From Candidatus Dadabacteria bacterium (lineage in GTDB: Bacteria > Desulfobacterota_D > UBA1144 > Nemesobacterales > UBA2774): a DNA stretch of 11,049 bases. Position numbers and translations under genes: made by a program. This document shows positions 1 through 6,840 of the stretch, piece by piece (the stretch's first letter is position 1; every line of letters starts with the position of its first letter). The stretch lies in contig SMWY01000125.1 of NCBI GenBank assembly GCA_004356555.1, positions 1 to 11,049 of the forward strand. The letters run 5' to 3'. Below the pieces are notes generated by a model, which saw nothing but the letters and a program-made list of their open reading frames with translations, ran no database searches and was not told where the DNA came from.

Positions 1-500
1 CTATAAAGAAGTATTTCATTATCATGATTAAATTCAATTAAAAGAATATTAGAGCGTTTGAGCCTTTCCTTTACCAAAGCGGTGACGGAACCTATATCGG
101 TAACTATACCTATTTTCCGATCACCTGAGGACTCAATTGAAAAACCCACCGGATCAAGGGCGTCATGAGGGACTGAAAACGGCGTTACTAATAAGTCCTT
201 TATCGCAAACGGCGTATCACTCTCGAATTCCTCAAGCTGCTTAACTCTATCTTTCCAAAGATACGCTGTAGCAGTGGTAACATATATCGGGACATTGAGC
301 CTTTTTATAGCGTGAGTGTGGTCTGAATGCTCATGTGTAATAACGACGGCGTCTATATCGGATAATTGAACACCAATTTTCTCAAGCCTGAGTGTAATCT
401 GTCTCATACTTATACCGGCATCAACTAAAATCTTCGTATTTTCAGTCTCTATGTAAAGAGAGTTCCCTGAACTCCCGCTAGCTAGTGTGCAAACTCTCAT
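1..500 (-). CDS. WalJ/YycJ-type metallo-beta-lactamase-fold hydrolase, C-terminus cut by window edge
   Basis: The reading frame starts at ATG (500) and stays open to base 1, giving 166 residues. It begins with the family-typical MRVCTLASGSSGNS, then a beta-lactamase-fold metal site THEHSDH at residues 55-61, His112 in PHDA, Asp135 in TDIG, and EFNHD at 156-160. Together these match the YycJ/WalJ branch of small MBL-fold hydrolases, thought to be cytoplasmic nucleases or phosphoesterases binding two metal ions. The family is usually about 260 residues, so roughly the last third lies outside the window. No good Shine-Dalgarno sits at the usual distance: AGGAG lies 18 nt upstream, and an in-frame TGA lies between it and the ATG. 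The ATG is still preferred because the conserved SGSSGN motif follows it at the usual distance. The substrate cannot be inferred. Confidence 0.9.
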   Translation of the reverse strand, partial: MRVCTLASGSSGNSLYIETENTKILVDAGISMRQITLRLEKIGVQLSDIDAVVITHEHSDHTHAIKRLNVPIYVTTATAYLWKDRVKQLEEFESDTPFAIKDLLVTPFSVPHDALDPVGFSIESSGDRKIGIVTDIGSVTALVKERLKRSNILLIEFNHDNEILLY

Positions 501-1135
501 TTTTTTAAGAATTCAAGGCTCCTCGTCAGTATGAGCAAGTAGAATCTATATAATCGGACTTACTTGTGCACCCAAAGGTAATAAAAATAGTATCAATAAC
601 AATAAAACAAGGGTTGATTGCGTTTATTAGTAAAAATACGTATTAACATCCTCTTAATTTAAATCTAACATAGGATTAACAATCAGGGAATATTATGTTG
701 AGCATACACTATCAACTCCGTGCTCTTAAAGTGGTGCGTCATATTCGATTCAGTGCTTTTTATAGACTTCAATATATAATATGAATCAAGCATAGAAGGG
801 AAATATATGATTATTTGGTATTGGCTTGTACTGCCCCCCATTAAGAAGCTAGTAGAATTAAGCTAGTAATACTCAATGCAGTTACCTTTATATAGCATAT
901 GGATACCGCACGCCGTTTCAGGTGGAAGAAGAATATTACAAACTTCATGCTTCCCGTTTAAATGCTGTTTGATTGAAGGGGAGCAGTACACAAACTAAAT
1001 TGATCTCGGTATATTTAGAAATAACGGTGGGTCATCTTATCTGACTAATATTAAGGCCGTATTAAGATACGAAAACATAACTATCTACCGCCTTATTCAG
1101 AATCAATCAATTCATGGGGAACTGTTAGATAAATT
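501..1135. other. 635-bp intergenic stretch with no convincing gene
   Basis: I find no protein family match, tRNA, rRNA or strong terminator here. It separates the end of the glycosyltransferase gene from the start of the MBL-hydrolase gene, both on the minus strand. Three small items are visible. A 9-bp direct repeat AAGCTAGTA occurs at 846-854 and 860-868. A 19-codon plus-strand frame (807-866) has AAGGG six bases before its ATG. A 36-codon minus-strand frame (841-948) has a hydrophobic C-terminal half. Neither frame has enough support to be called a gene. The promoter of the MBL gene must lie near the left end; a possible minus-strand TATATA lies near 545-555 but is weak. Confidence 0.5.
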
Positions 1136-2677
1136 TTAATATTCTTTATCTCTTTGAAGAGCCGATTTTGGTATAAGGGAGCCAATGGTAGCTTCGGAAC
1201 TCTTTTTTCCGTTACTGTGGAATATTGATAGAAAACCTGTATACAAAAAACCAAACTGAATAAGAAGAAGAAATGGTATCCATCCATAGTACCCCATATA
1301 AACCGCATAAAGAGTTTGGATAAGAAAGAGGAGACCTAGAGTAATTTCGATTAGAGCCGTGATTTCTTTTGATGATACATAGTTTCTTGATTGCCAACTG
1401 TCTGCTCTGGATGTTACAGCGAACTTTGGAGTACGCCTAAACTCAGACTTTTTACCCAAAAAGGCTTCAAGCACTGCTTTGCTATTGTTTATCGCAATTC
1501 CGGCACCGACTGAAATTGCAACCGGCACGTATTTAAGATAACTAAGCCAGTTCTTACCGTGGGTTTCTTTTACAGTTAAAGCGTAAAAGAACACAAAGCT
1601 CAGAGTACCCGCCGATATTGCAAAGAGATTAAACAGAACCAATTTGTGCCAGGCTACCGATTGCCAGAAAAAACCCATAGGAAACATCAACAACAGAAGA
1701 ATCAGAAGGAGTAAATAAGAAATATTGCCGAACAGATGAAAAAAGGCTTCAGCTTTGACTTTAAAGGGCAGATCCTTTCTCTTAATAATTTGGGGGAGTA
1801 TCTTCAATGCTGTCTGCACCCCTCCCTTAGCCCAGCGGTGCTGCTGGGTTTTGAACGCATTCATATCTACAGGGAGCTCTGCATCAGCTATGGTGTCTTT
1901 TAAATATACGAGTTTCCAGCCGGCCAGCTGCGCTCTGTAACTGAGATCCAGGTCTTCGGTAAGCGTGTCGTGCTGCCATCCGCCTGAGGACTCTATACAT
2001 TGTTTTCTGATCACTCCAGCTGTACCGTTGAAATTAAAGAACAAGCCGTTATTAAAACGAGCTGTCTGCTCAATCATAAAGTGGCCGTCAAGCAAAATTG
2101 ACTGGCATTTAGTGAGTATTGAGTAATCACGGTTTACATGTCCCCATCTAACTTGTACTATCCCTACTTGAGCATCGAAAAAGAAGTGCACAGTTTCGTT
2201 GAGAAAATCCTTAGGAGGCATAAAATCGGCGTCAAATATAGCAATCAACTCTCCTTTAGCAGACTTTAGTCCCTCTTTTAAAGCGCCCGCTTTATAACCT
2301 TCTCTATTCTCTCTATGCAGGCACTTTATATTAATACCCATTTCCCTATAACTATTAACGCAGCGTCGGGCAATTTCAGTTGTTTTATCAGTTGAATCAT
2401 CCAGAACCTGAATTTCCAGTAGCTCTTTGGGATAGTCAATATTGCAAACAAAAGAAATCAGCCTCTCTATAACATACATCTCGTTATAAACCGGCAGTTG
2501 CACAGTTACCATTGGAAGTTTATTGAACTTGCCTTTTGGAGTAGGAACTTTGTTTTTATTCCTACTGTATAGATATGACAGGTAATACCTATGAACACCG
2601 AAAGTACAAAGAAGTGTGAGCGATACACCATAAACAAAGGTTGTAATAATTTTAGCAATTAAAATAAAGTATTCCAA
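1136..2677 (-). CDS. Processive family-2 membrane glycosyltransferase (CslA/cellulose-synthase-like)
   Basis: This 513-residue protein is an inner-membrane beta-glycan synthase-type GT2. It has an N-terminal membrane segment (about 7-29), then a cytosolic GT-A domain from residue 55 with all four signature elements: DDS at 93-95, DAD at 149-151, TED at 240-242 and QQHRW at 278-282. NFNGTAG at 215-221 and the KAGALKEG stretch at 129-136 resemble plant CslA/CslC enzymes and their bacterial relatives. About five hydrophobic segments follow between 315 and 486, which would form the export channel. There is no PilZ domain, so c-di-GMP control as in BcsA is not indicated, and no bcsB-like partner lies nearby. 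The sugar donor (GDP-mannose, UDP-glucose or another) and polymer are unknown. It lies 31 bp downstream of dapL, probably in one transcript. Confidence 0.88.
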   Translation of the reverse strand: MEYFILIAKIITTFVYGVSLTLLCTFGVHRYYLSYLYSRNKNKVPTPKGKFNKLPMVTVQLPVYNEMYVIERLISFVCNIDYPKELLEIQVLDDSTDKTTEIARRCVNSYREMGINIKCLHRENREGYKAGALKEGLKSAKGELIAIFDADFMPPKDFLNETVHFFFDAQVGIVQVRWGHVNRDYSILTKCQSILLDGHFMIEQTARFNNGLFFNFNGTAGVIRKQCIESSGGWQHDTLTEDLDLSYRAQLAGWKLVYLKDTIADAELPVDMNAFKTQQHRWAKGGVQTALKILPQIIKRKDLPFKVKAEAFFHLFGNISYLLLLILLLLMFPMGFFWQSVAWHKLVLFNLFAISAGTLSFVFFYALTVKETHGKNWLSYLKYVPVAISVGAGIAINNSKAVLEAFLGKKSEFRRTPKFAVTSRADSWQSRNYVSSKEITALIEITLGLLFLIQTLYAVYMGYYGWIPFLLLIQFGFLYTGFLSIFHSNGKKSSEATIGSLIPKSALQRDKEY

Positions 2678-2693
2678 TTCTTTTTTACCTGCT
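2675..2693 (-). promoter_or_regulatory. Ribosome binding site and TTG start of the glycosyltransferase gene
   Basis: AGCAGGT (2687-2693) lies nine bases before TTG (2675-2677). An in-frame TAA occurs 24 bases upstream of this TTG with no ATG or GTG between, so TTG is the only plausible start that keeps the N-terminal membrane segment. Confidence 0.65.
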
Positions 2694-2708
2694 GTTACTT
2701 AGAAAAGA

Positions 2709-3875
2709 TTAGAATTTGGTTTCTTTTAACCTTTCTACAGCCTGGATTATCCTTTCTGTGCTAAAAGTTGTTGAAACTCGAGCGTACCCTTCTCCATATT
2801 CCCCGAAACCATTGCCCGGAGTAACGACTATACCGGATTCAGATAGAAGTTTTGATGAAAACTCTTTTGATGTAAGACCCTCGGGAACCTCAAACCATAC
2901 GTAAAAAGTCGCTTTAGGAAAGTGATACTTTAAACCGGCTTCATCAAGCCCCTTGCAAAAGATATCCCGCCTTTCCTGAAAAATTTGTATTCTATCTTGA
3001 AGACCCGACTTATAATTTTGTAAGGCTACAATCCCCGCATATTGAACAGCCTGGAATGCCCCTGAATCTATATTGGTTTTGATTTTTCCGATCCCTGCAA
3101 TAGCTTTTTTATTCCCCACTGCAAAAGCAATTCTCCAACCTGTCATGTTAAAGGTCTTGGAAAGTGAATGAAATTCAATACCTACGTCTTTAGCCCCATC
3201 TGCCTGAAGAAAGCTAAGTGGGCTATACCCATCAAAAGCGATTTCAGTATAGGCTGCGTCGTGACAAATAAGAATGTTGTTTTTAGAAGCAAAATCTACA
3301 ACATCTTTAAAAAATTCCTCTTCAGCAACAGCTGTTGTAGGGTTGTTTGGATAGTTTAAAAAGATTAATTGCGCTCGCTTCCTAATATCTTCGGGAATTG
3401 CATTTAGGTCGGGCAAAAAATCATTCTCTTTTAAAATAGGGACCCCGTAAGGTTCTCCACCCGCAAAACTTATAGAAGTTGGATATACGGGATAGCCAGG
3501 GTCTGCAAATAACCCTACGTCGCCCGGATCAATGAAGGCAAGGGGTGCATGAGCGATTCCTTCTTTTGAGCCTATTAGAGCGATCACCTCAGTATCAGGA
3601 TCGAGATCCACATTAAATCTTTCTTTATACCAGTCTGCAACTGCCACTCTGAAAGATCGCATCCCTTGATACGACGGGTATCTATGATTCTCAGGATCCT
3701 CAGCTCCAACTTTTAGAGCTTCAATGATAAAATCGGGAGTCGGGATATCAGGATCTCCAACTCCTAAATCTATAACCTCCACACCCTTTTTTATCATTTC
3801 GTTTTTTTTGGCATCTATTTCCGCAAACAGATAAGGCGGAAGTCCTGCAATTCGGCTTGCCCATTTAACATCCAT
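2709..3875 (-). CDS. dapL: LL-diaminopimelate aminotransferase
   Basis: This is a 388-residue fold-type I PLP aminotransferase that fits DapL, which converts tetrahydrodipicolinate plus glutamate directly to LL-diaminopimelate for lysine and peptidoglycan synthesis. Visible motifs are GVGDPD (38-43), HRYPSYQG (64-71), NYPNNPT (174-180), the cofactor Asp206 and Tyr209 in CHDAAYTE, and the Schiff-base Lys240 in SLSKTFNMTGWR. The HRYP and NMTGWR stretches favour DapL over general aspartate aminotransferases, though a related amino-acid aminotransferase cannot be fully excluded. The length is typical. ATG at 3873-3875 has AGGAG (3884-3888) eight bases upstream. The glycosyltransferase gene follows after 31 bp. 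I see no lysine riboswitch in the 149-bp upstream gap. Confidence 0.88.
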   Translation of the reverse strand: MDVKWASRIAGLPPYLFAEIDAKKNEMIKKGVEVIDLGVGDPDIPTPDFIIEALKVGAEDPENHRYPSYQGMRSFRVAVADWYKERFNVDLDPDTEVIALIGSKEGIAHAPLAFIDPGDVGLFADPGYPVYPTSISFAGGEPYGVPILKENDFLPDLNAIPEDIRKRAQLIFLNYPNNPTTAVAEEEFFKDVVDFASKNNILICHDAAYTEIAFDGYSPLSFLQADGAKDVGIEFHSLSKTFNMTGWRIAFAVGNKKAIAGIGKIKTNIDSGAFQAVQYAGIVALQNYKSGLQDRIQIFQERRDIFCKGLDEAGLKYHFPKATFYVWFEVPEGLTSKEFSSKLLSESGIVVTPGNGFGEYGEGYARVSTTFSTERIIQAVERLKETKF

Positions 3876-3911
3876 TGTTAGTTCTCCTAAATTGTGCTTT
3901 TGGGAAATTGT

Positions 3912-3940
3912 ATGATAACTAATCTACCCAATGAGAACAA
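3912..3940 (-). promoter_or_regulatory. Probable sigma70-type promoter for dapL and the glycosyltransferase
   Basis: On the minus strand TTGTTC (3935-3940) is followed after 17 bp by TATCAT (3912-3917). This predicts a transcription start near 3904 and a leader of about 30 bases ending in the AGGAG of dapL. The -10 is one base off consensus and the -35 matches in its first three bases. Confidence 0.45.
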
Positions 3941-4024
3941 GATATTATTCATTAGTATTCTATTTGAGAGATTTATAATATATATTTAGGTTGCTAGCTA
4001 TAAATAGTTTTCTGGCTCCCCTTT

Positions 4025-4804
4025 TTATACTTTTATATATGCGCTGCTGATCTTATCATAAGCTATTTTTGATAATTCTTTTCTCGTCATTTTGGGGTCT
4101 ACCTCTATTTTCTCAAGTGCCTGGAGCTGAACCTCGATTTCTTTTATCTTTAATAGTCTAAAAAAATGTTTAAAAAAAGTTATGTCTCCGTAATAAAGAA
4201 TTAAGTCTCTATTCTCTTTATTTATATCTTCACCATTTATCTTTTTATATTTCATGCATATTGGGAGCACATCGGTACCGGAATTTATTGCAGATTTTAA
4301 GAATGGCGCCTTAAAGGGTGCTACGCCGTCTCCGTTGGATGTCGTACCTTCGGGGAAAAGTACTATATTCAAGCCCATTTTTAATACGCTTGAAATATTA
4401 TCTATATCATCTAATAATTTTGAGCGATTTCTCCTTTCGACAAATATTCCTCCTCCATATTTCGTAACTGTGCCTAGAGGAAACTCCTCCTCAAGCTCGG
4501 AATTTGCCACAAAAACTGACGGCATAACGGAGTAAATCACAAAAATATCAATATATGAAAGGTGGTTACTTACAATCATATAATTCTCATTCGTTCCTAG
4601 ATATCTGTCCAGGTTTTTTAGCTTTATTTTAACTCCAAATAGTATGAGACTGATTTTTCCATAAAAAGATGCGACTCGGGAGAAAGAAATCAATTTTTTC
4701 CTTCTGTCACGCACTAGAAGATCAATTATTGCGGATATTAAAACAAATGTGACAATAATAATAAAAAAGATTAGGATTTTGATGGGTTGTCTGATCAAGT
4801 TCAT
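4025..4804 (-). CDS. PlsC-family 1-acyl-sn-glycerol-3-phosphate acyltransferase
   Basis: The 259-residue product is a membrane-bound acyltransferase of the PlsC type, which adds the second acyl chain in phosphatidic acid synthesis. It has a long N-terminal membrane helix (about 8-30), the catalytic HX4D motif (His81 to Asp86, in NHLSYID), the VERRNR block (122-127) typical of motif II, and FPEGTTSNG (150-158), the phosphate-binding motif III. Length suits the family (about 230-260). The start is ATG at 4804, with only a weak GGAA seven to ten bases ahead. It is read leftwards toward dapL, but the 149-bp gap with a separate dapL promoter suggests its own unit. Related lyso-lipid acyltransferases, such as the ornithine-lipid enzyme OlsA, share these motifs, so the exact acceptor is not certain. 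Confidence 0.85.
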   Translation of the reverse strand: MNLIRQPIKILIFFIIIVTFVLISAIIDLLVRDRRKKLISFSRVASFYGKISLILFGVKIKLKNLDRYLGTNENYMIVSNHLSYIDIFVIYSVMPSVFVANSELEEEFPLGTVTKYGGGIFVERRNRSKLLDDIDNISSVLKMGLNIVLFPEGTTSNGDGVAPFKAPFLKSAINSGTDVLPICMKYKKINGEDINKENRDLILYYGDITFFKHFFRLLKIKEIEVQLQALEKIEVDPKMTRKELSKIAYDKISSAYIKV

Positions 4805-4845
4805 AATTATTCCGATATAAAAACTGATATTGGAAAATCCGTTAG

Positions 4846-4874
4846 AGTATATAAGTCAGATATAATTTACTCAA
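4846..4874 (-). promoter_or_regulatory. Probable sigma70-type promoter for the plsC-like gene
   Basis: On the minus strand TTGAGT (4869-4874) and TATACT (4846-4851) are separated by 17 bp, upstream of the acyltransferase ATG at 4804. The spacing is ideal and both boxes are close to consensus. Confidence 0.5.
4861..4866 (+). promoter_or_regulatory. Possible -10 element for the midA-like gene
   Basis: A perfect TATAAT on the plus strand lies 36 bp before the ATG at 4903. No good -35 box is visible 16-18 bp upstream (about TCCGTT). The element lies inside the spacer of the opposing plsC promoter. Confidence 0.3.
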
Positions 4875-4902
4875 GTTAGGCTTAATTAAACATAGCTCAG
4901 TC

Positions 4903-6054
4903 ATGAATAATTTAGAAGAGATCATATCATCACGAATCAGGGATTCAGGCCCCATCACCTTTGCTGAATTTATGGAGCTTGCGCTCTATCATCCCCTCTA
5001 TGGCTACTATTCATCAGGTATTAACCGTATAGGAAAAGAAGGGGATTTTTACACAAGTCCTCATGTTCACTCTGCGTTTGGTAAAGTGCTTGGCAATTTC
5101 ATAGTAAAATCTTTTGATGTAATTCGAGAAGAAAAATTAACAATTATTGAGCTTGGGGCAGGGAAGGGACTCCTTGCATTAGACATCTTAAATCATATCA
5201 AGAGTAATAATACCGATTATTATGACCAATCAAACTACTATATAGTCGAACAAAGCGATCGTCTCCAAGATGAATCTAAAAAAACTTTAATTAACCACCG
5301 CCATAAAATTAAATGGTTCTCTTCACTCGACGAATTAGAGAACGAGAAAGTTACTGGTGTTATTATCTCAAATGAACTCATAGACGCATTCCCGTTTCAT
5401 AGAGCGAAGTTTATGAGTGGCAATCTGTCTGAAATATACGTCTCGGTAGAAGATGACGAAATCACAGAAGTAATTGGCAAGCCAAGCAGTATCGAGTTGG
5501 AGGAATACTTTGTTCATTATGATATTAATTTTAAGGAAGGTCAGGAGTTTGAAATAAATCTTCACGCTGAGAAATTACTTCATAAGATAGATAATATATT
5601 GGGAAAGGGGTTTATACTCACAATAGATTACGGCTATTTAGCCCCTCAACTTTTCAGCCCACAGAGAATGAAAGGTACTTACAAATGTATTTATAAGCAT
5701 GCTATCAATGAAACCCCTTACATCAATATTGGAGAGCAGGATATAACAGCCCATGTAGACTTTAGCAACTTAATTAGAGCAGGCGAATCACTGAAGATCA
5801 ACAAAGTTCAGTACACAACTCAGGGACAATTTCTTTTAGACTGGGGTATCTTGGATCTTATAAGTGGAGACATAAAGAAAAAGAGCAGTCCGGATTCTTC
5901 ATTTAAAAAAGATATACAAGCTATAAAAAATCTATTTCTTCCAGAACTGATGGGAGACAGGTTTAAAATACTGCTTCAGAAAAAGAATCTAGAAATTAAT
6001 CATAAAAATTTCTATCCTGAATCACCTTTTAAAATAAGCTTTAACGTACTTTAA
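4903..6054 (+). CDS. MidA/NDUFAF7-family SAM-dependent protein methyltransferase
   Basis: The 383-residue product belongs to the COG1565 (formerly DUF185) methyltransferases. Landmarks in order are YHPLYGYYSS (29-38), GDFYTSPHVH (47-56), the SAM-binding glycine loop IELGAGKGL (82-90), the NELIDAFPFHR motif (157-167), IDYGY (241-245) and the GEQDITAHVDF block (277-287). All are standard for the family, and the length is normal. In mitochondria NDUFAF7 methylates an arginine of the NDUFS2 subunit during complex I assembly. A role in maturing NADH dehydrogenase is therefore the best guess, but no nuo genes are in view. It diverges from plsC with a 98-bp gap. No clear Shine-Dalgarno precedes the ATG, but the N-terminus aligns with the family from residue 1. 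Confidence 0.88.
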   Translation: MNNLEEIISSRIRDSGPITFAEFMELALYHPLYGYYSSGINRIGKEGDFYTSPHVHSAFGKVLGNFIVKSFDVIREEKLTIIELGAGKGLLALDILNHIKSNNTDYYDQSNYYIVEQSDRLQDESKKTLINHRHKIKWFSSLDELENEKVTGVIISNELIDAFPFHRAKFMSGNLSEIYVSVEDDEITEVIGKPSSIELEEYFVHYDINFKEGQEFEINLHAEKLLHKIDNILGKGFILTIDYGYLAPQLFSPQRMKGTYKCIYKHAINETPYINIGEQDITAHVDFSNLIRAGESLKINKVQYTTQGQFLLDWGILDLISGDIKKKSSPDSSFKKDIQAIKNLFLPELMGDRFKILLQKKNLEINHKNFYPESPFKISFNVL

Positions 6055-6142
6055 TTTAAAGTTCCGGTTCACTGTTATTACCCAAACATATCTCTAAAAC
6101 CGCACAGAGAATAAACATTCGTAACCCACAACACATTGATAC

Positions 6143-6171
6143 TTGACAAACATATGTTCGCTAACTACAAT
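6143..6171 (+). promoter_or_regulatory. Strong sigma70-type promoter of the tetR-CMD bicistron
   Basis: A perfect TTGACA (6143-6148) is followed after exactly 17 bp by TACAAT (6166-6171), one base off consensus. Transcription should start near 6178. A perfect 10-bp palindrome AACATATGTT (6149-6158) occupies the spacer and could be a second regulator-binding site. It is the best promoter in the window. Confidence 0.75.
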
Positions 6172-6193
6172 TAGGACTGACTGGTCAGTACTA
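6172..6193 (+). promoter_or_regulatory. Inverted-repeat operator, probable TetR-family binding site
   Basis: The arms ACTGAC (6176-6181) and GTCAGT (6184-6189) are perfect inverted repeats around a TG centre. They extend outward as TAG (6172-6174) and CTA (6191-6193) about the same axis. The site starts directly after the -10 box and covers the predicted transcription start, where a repressor would block initiation. GACTGAC/GTCAGTC-like arms are common in operators of TetR-family regulators. The TetR gene begins just downstream, so autoregulation is the simplest reading. Confidence 0.65.
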
Positions 6194-6199
6194 ATATGA

Positions 6200-6811
6200 A
6201 TGGCTAATATATTAAAAAGGATAAATAAATTGAGTACAAGCAAAGAAAAGATTTTAGAAAGCGCGCGAGACCTATTTCATTTAAATGGCTACAACAATAC
6301 TTCAATAGACGACATTCTGAAAAGCAGCGGTGTAACAAAAAGTAATTTCTACTACCATTTCAAGTCCAAAGAAGAGCTAGGTTTACTGATACTCGAGATA
6401 AGAATTAGGGAATATGAAATAAAATTTTTAACAGACACTCTAGGGGACGCTTCAATATCGCCTGAGAAGAGATTAAAGAACTACTATAAAAAAGTCACAT
6501 CTTTTCATAAGAGCCTAAATTGCAGGGGGGGCTGCCCTTTTGGAAACCTTGCTTTAGAGATGAGTGATATAAATGAGAATTTCAGGCTCAGGCTTTCTGA
6601 GTTTTTTAATCATTGGCAAAAAATTATAGAGGGCTGTATAAAAGAAGGAATTAAGAAAAAAGAGTTTCGTGATGATCTTTCATCAAAATCCATTTCTCAG
6701 TTAATCCTTTCACACCTTGAAGGAACGATTATGATGGTAAAAACACACAGATCGATTAGTCCTTTTAGCAACGGAAGTAAAACGATTATTAAATTAATAA
6801 AAGCAGCATAA
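6200..6811 (+). CDS. TetR/AcrR-family transcriptional regulator (LmrA/YxaF-like)
   Basis: The product has 203 residues from ATG 6200, or 193 from TTG 6230. The N-terminal helix-turn-helix is clear: KEKILESARDLF, then TSIDDILKSSGVTKSNFYYHFKSKEEL (about 34-60). The ligand domain has the block CRGGCPFGNLALEMSD (108-123) and SHLEGTIMMVKTH (171-183), characteristic of the LmrA/YxaF/AcuR-like group of repressors. Cys108 and Cys112 could sense oxidants or electrophiles; that is inference. It lies 29 bp ahead of the AhpD-like gene and behind an operator-bearing promoter, so it most likely represses its own bicistron. The longest frame is listed, but its ATG lacks a Shine-Dalgarno, whereas TTG 6230 has one; the shorter form matches usual TetR N-termini better. 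Confidence 0.9.
   Translation: MANILKRINKLSTSKEKILESARDLFHLNGYNNTSIDDILKSSGVTKSNFYYHFKSKEELGLLILEIRIREYEIKFLTDTLGDASISPEKRLKNYYKKVTSFHKSLNCRGGCPFGNLALEMSDINENFRLRLSEFFNHWQKIIEGCIKEGIKKKEFRDDLSSKSISQLILSHLEGTIMMVKTHRSISPFSNGSKTIIKLIKAA
6214..6232 (+). promoter_or_regulatory. Shine-Dalgarno favouring an internal TTG start of the TetR gene
   Basis: AAAAAGG (6214-6220) lies nine bases before TTG (6230-6232), in frame with the TetR gene at codon 11 of the longest frame. The ATG at 6200 has only an A/T-rich sequence ahead of it and lies about 22 bases from the predicted transcription start. Another ATG at 6196 is out of frame and stops after three codons. Confidence 0.45.
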
Positions 6812-6825
6812 AATTTCTAAGTATC

Positions 6826-6834
6826 AGGAGGAGG
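6826..6834 (+). promoter_or_regulatory. Very strong Shine-Dalgarno of the AhpD-like gene
   Basis: AGGAGGAGG ends six bases before ATG 6841. It is far stronger than any other ribosome binding site in the window, which suggests the enzyme is made in excess over the regulator from the shared transcript. Confidence 0.7.
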
Positions 6835-6840
6835 CAGTAA

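Noticed and set aside
694..735. GAGCA/TGCTC hairpin in the large gap
   Set aside because: Five-base arms with a 16-base loop are within chance expectation.
841..948. 36-codon minus-strand frame with a hydrophobic C-terminal half
   Set aside because: The GGAAGC purine stretch is only two bases from the ATG, there is no family match, and AT-rich intergenic DNA easily yields such frames.
1093..1308. 71-codon minus-strand frame at the 3' end of the glycosyltransferase
   Set aside because: It overlaps the well-supported GT reading frame in a different frame and has no recognisable domain or ribosome site.
3876..4024. Lysine riboswitch upstream of dapL
   Set aside because: The predicted leader is only about 30 bases and no conserved lysine-riboswitch helices are recognisable.
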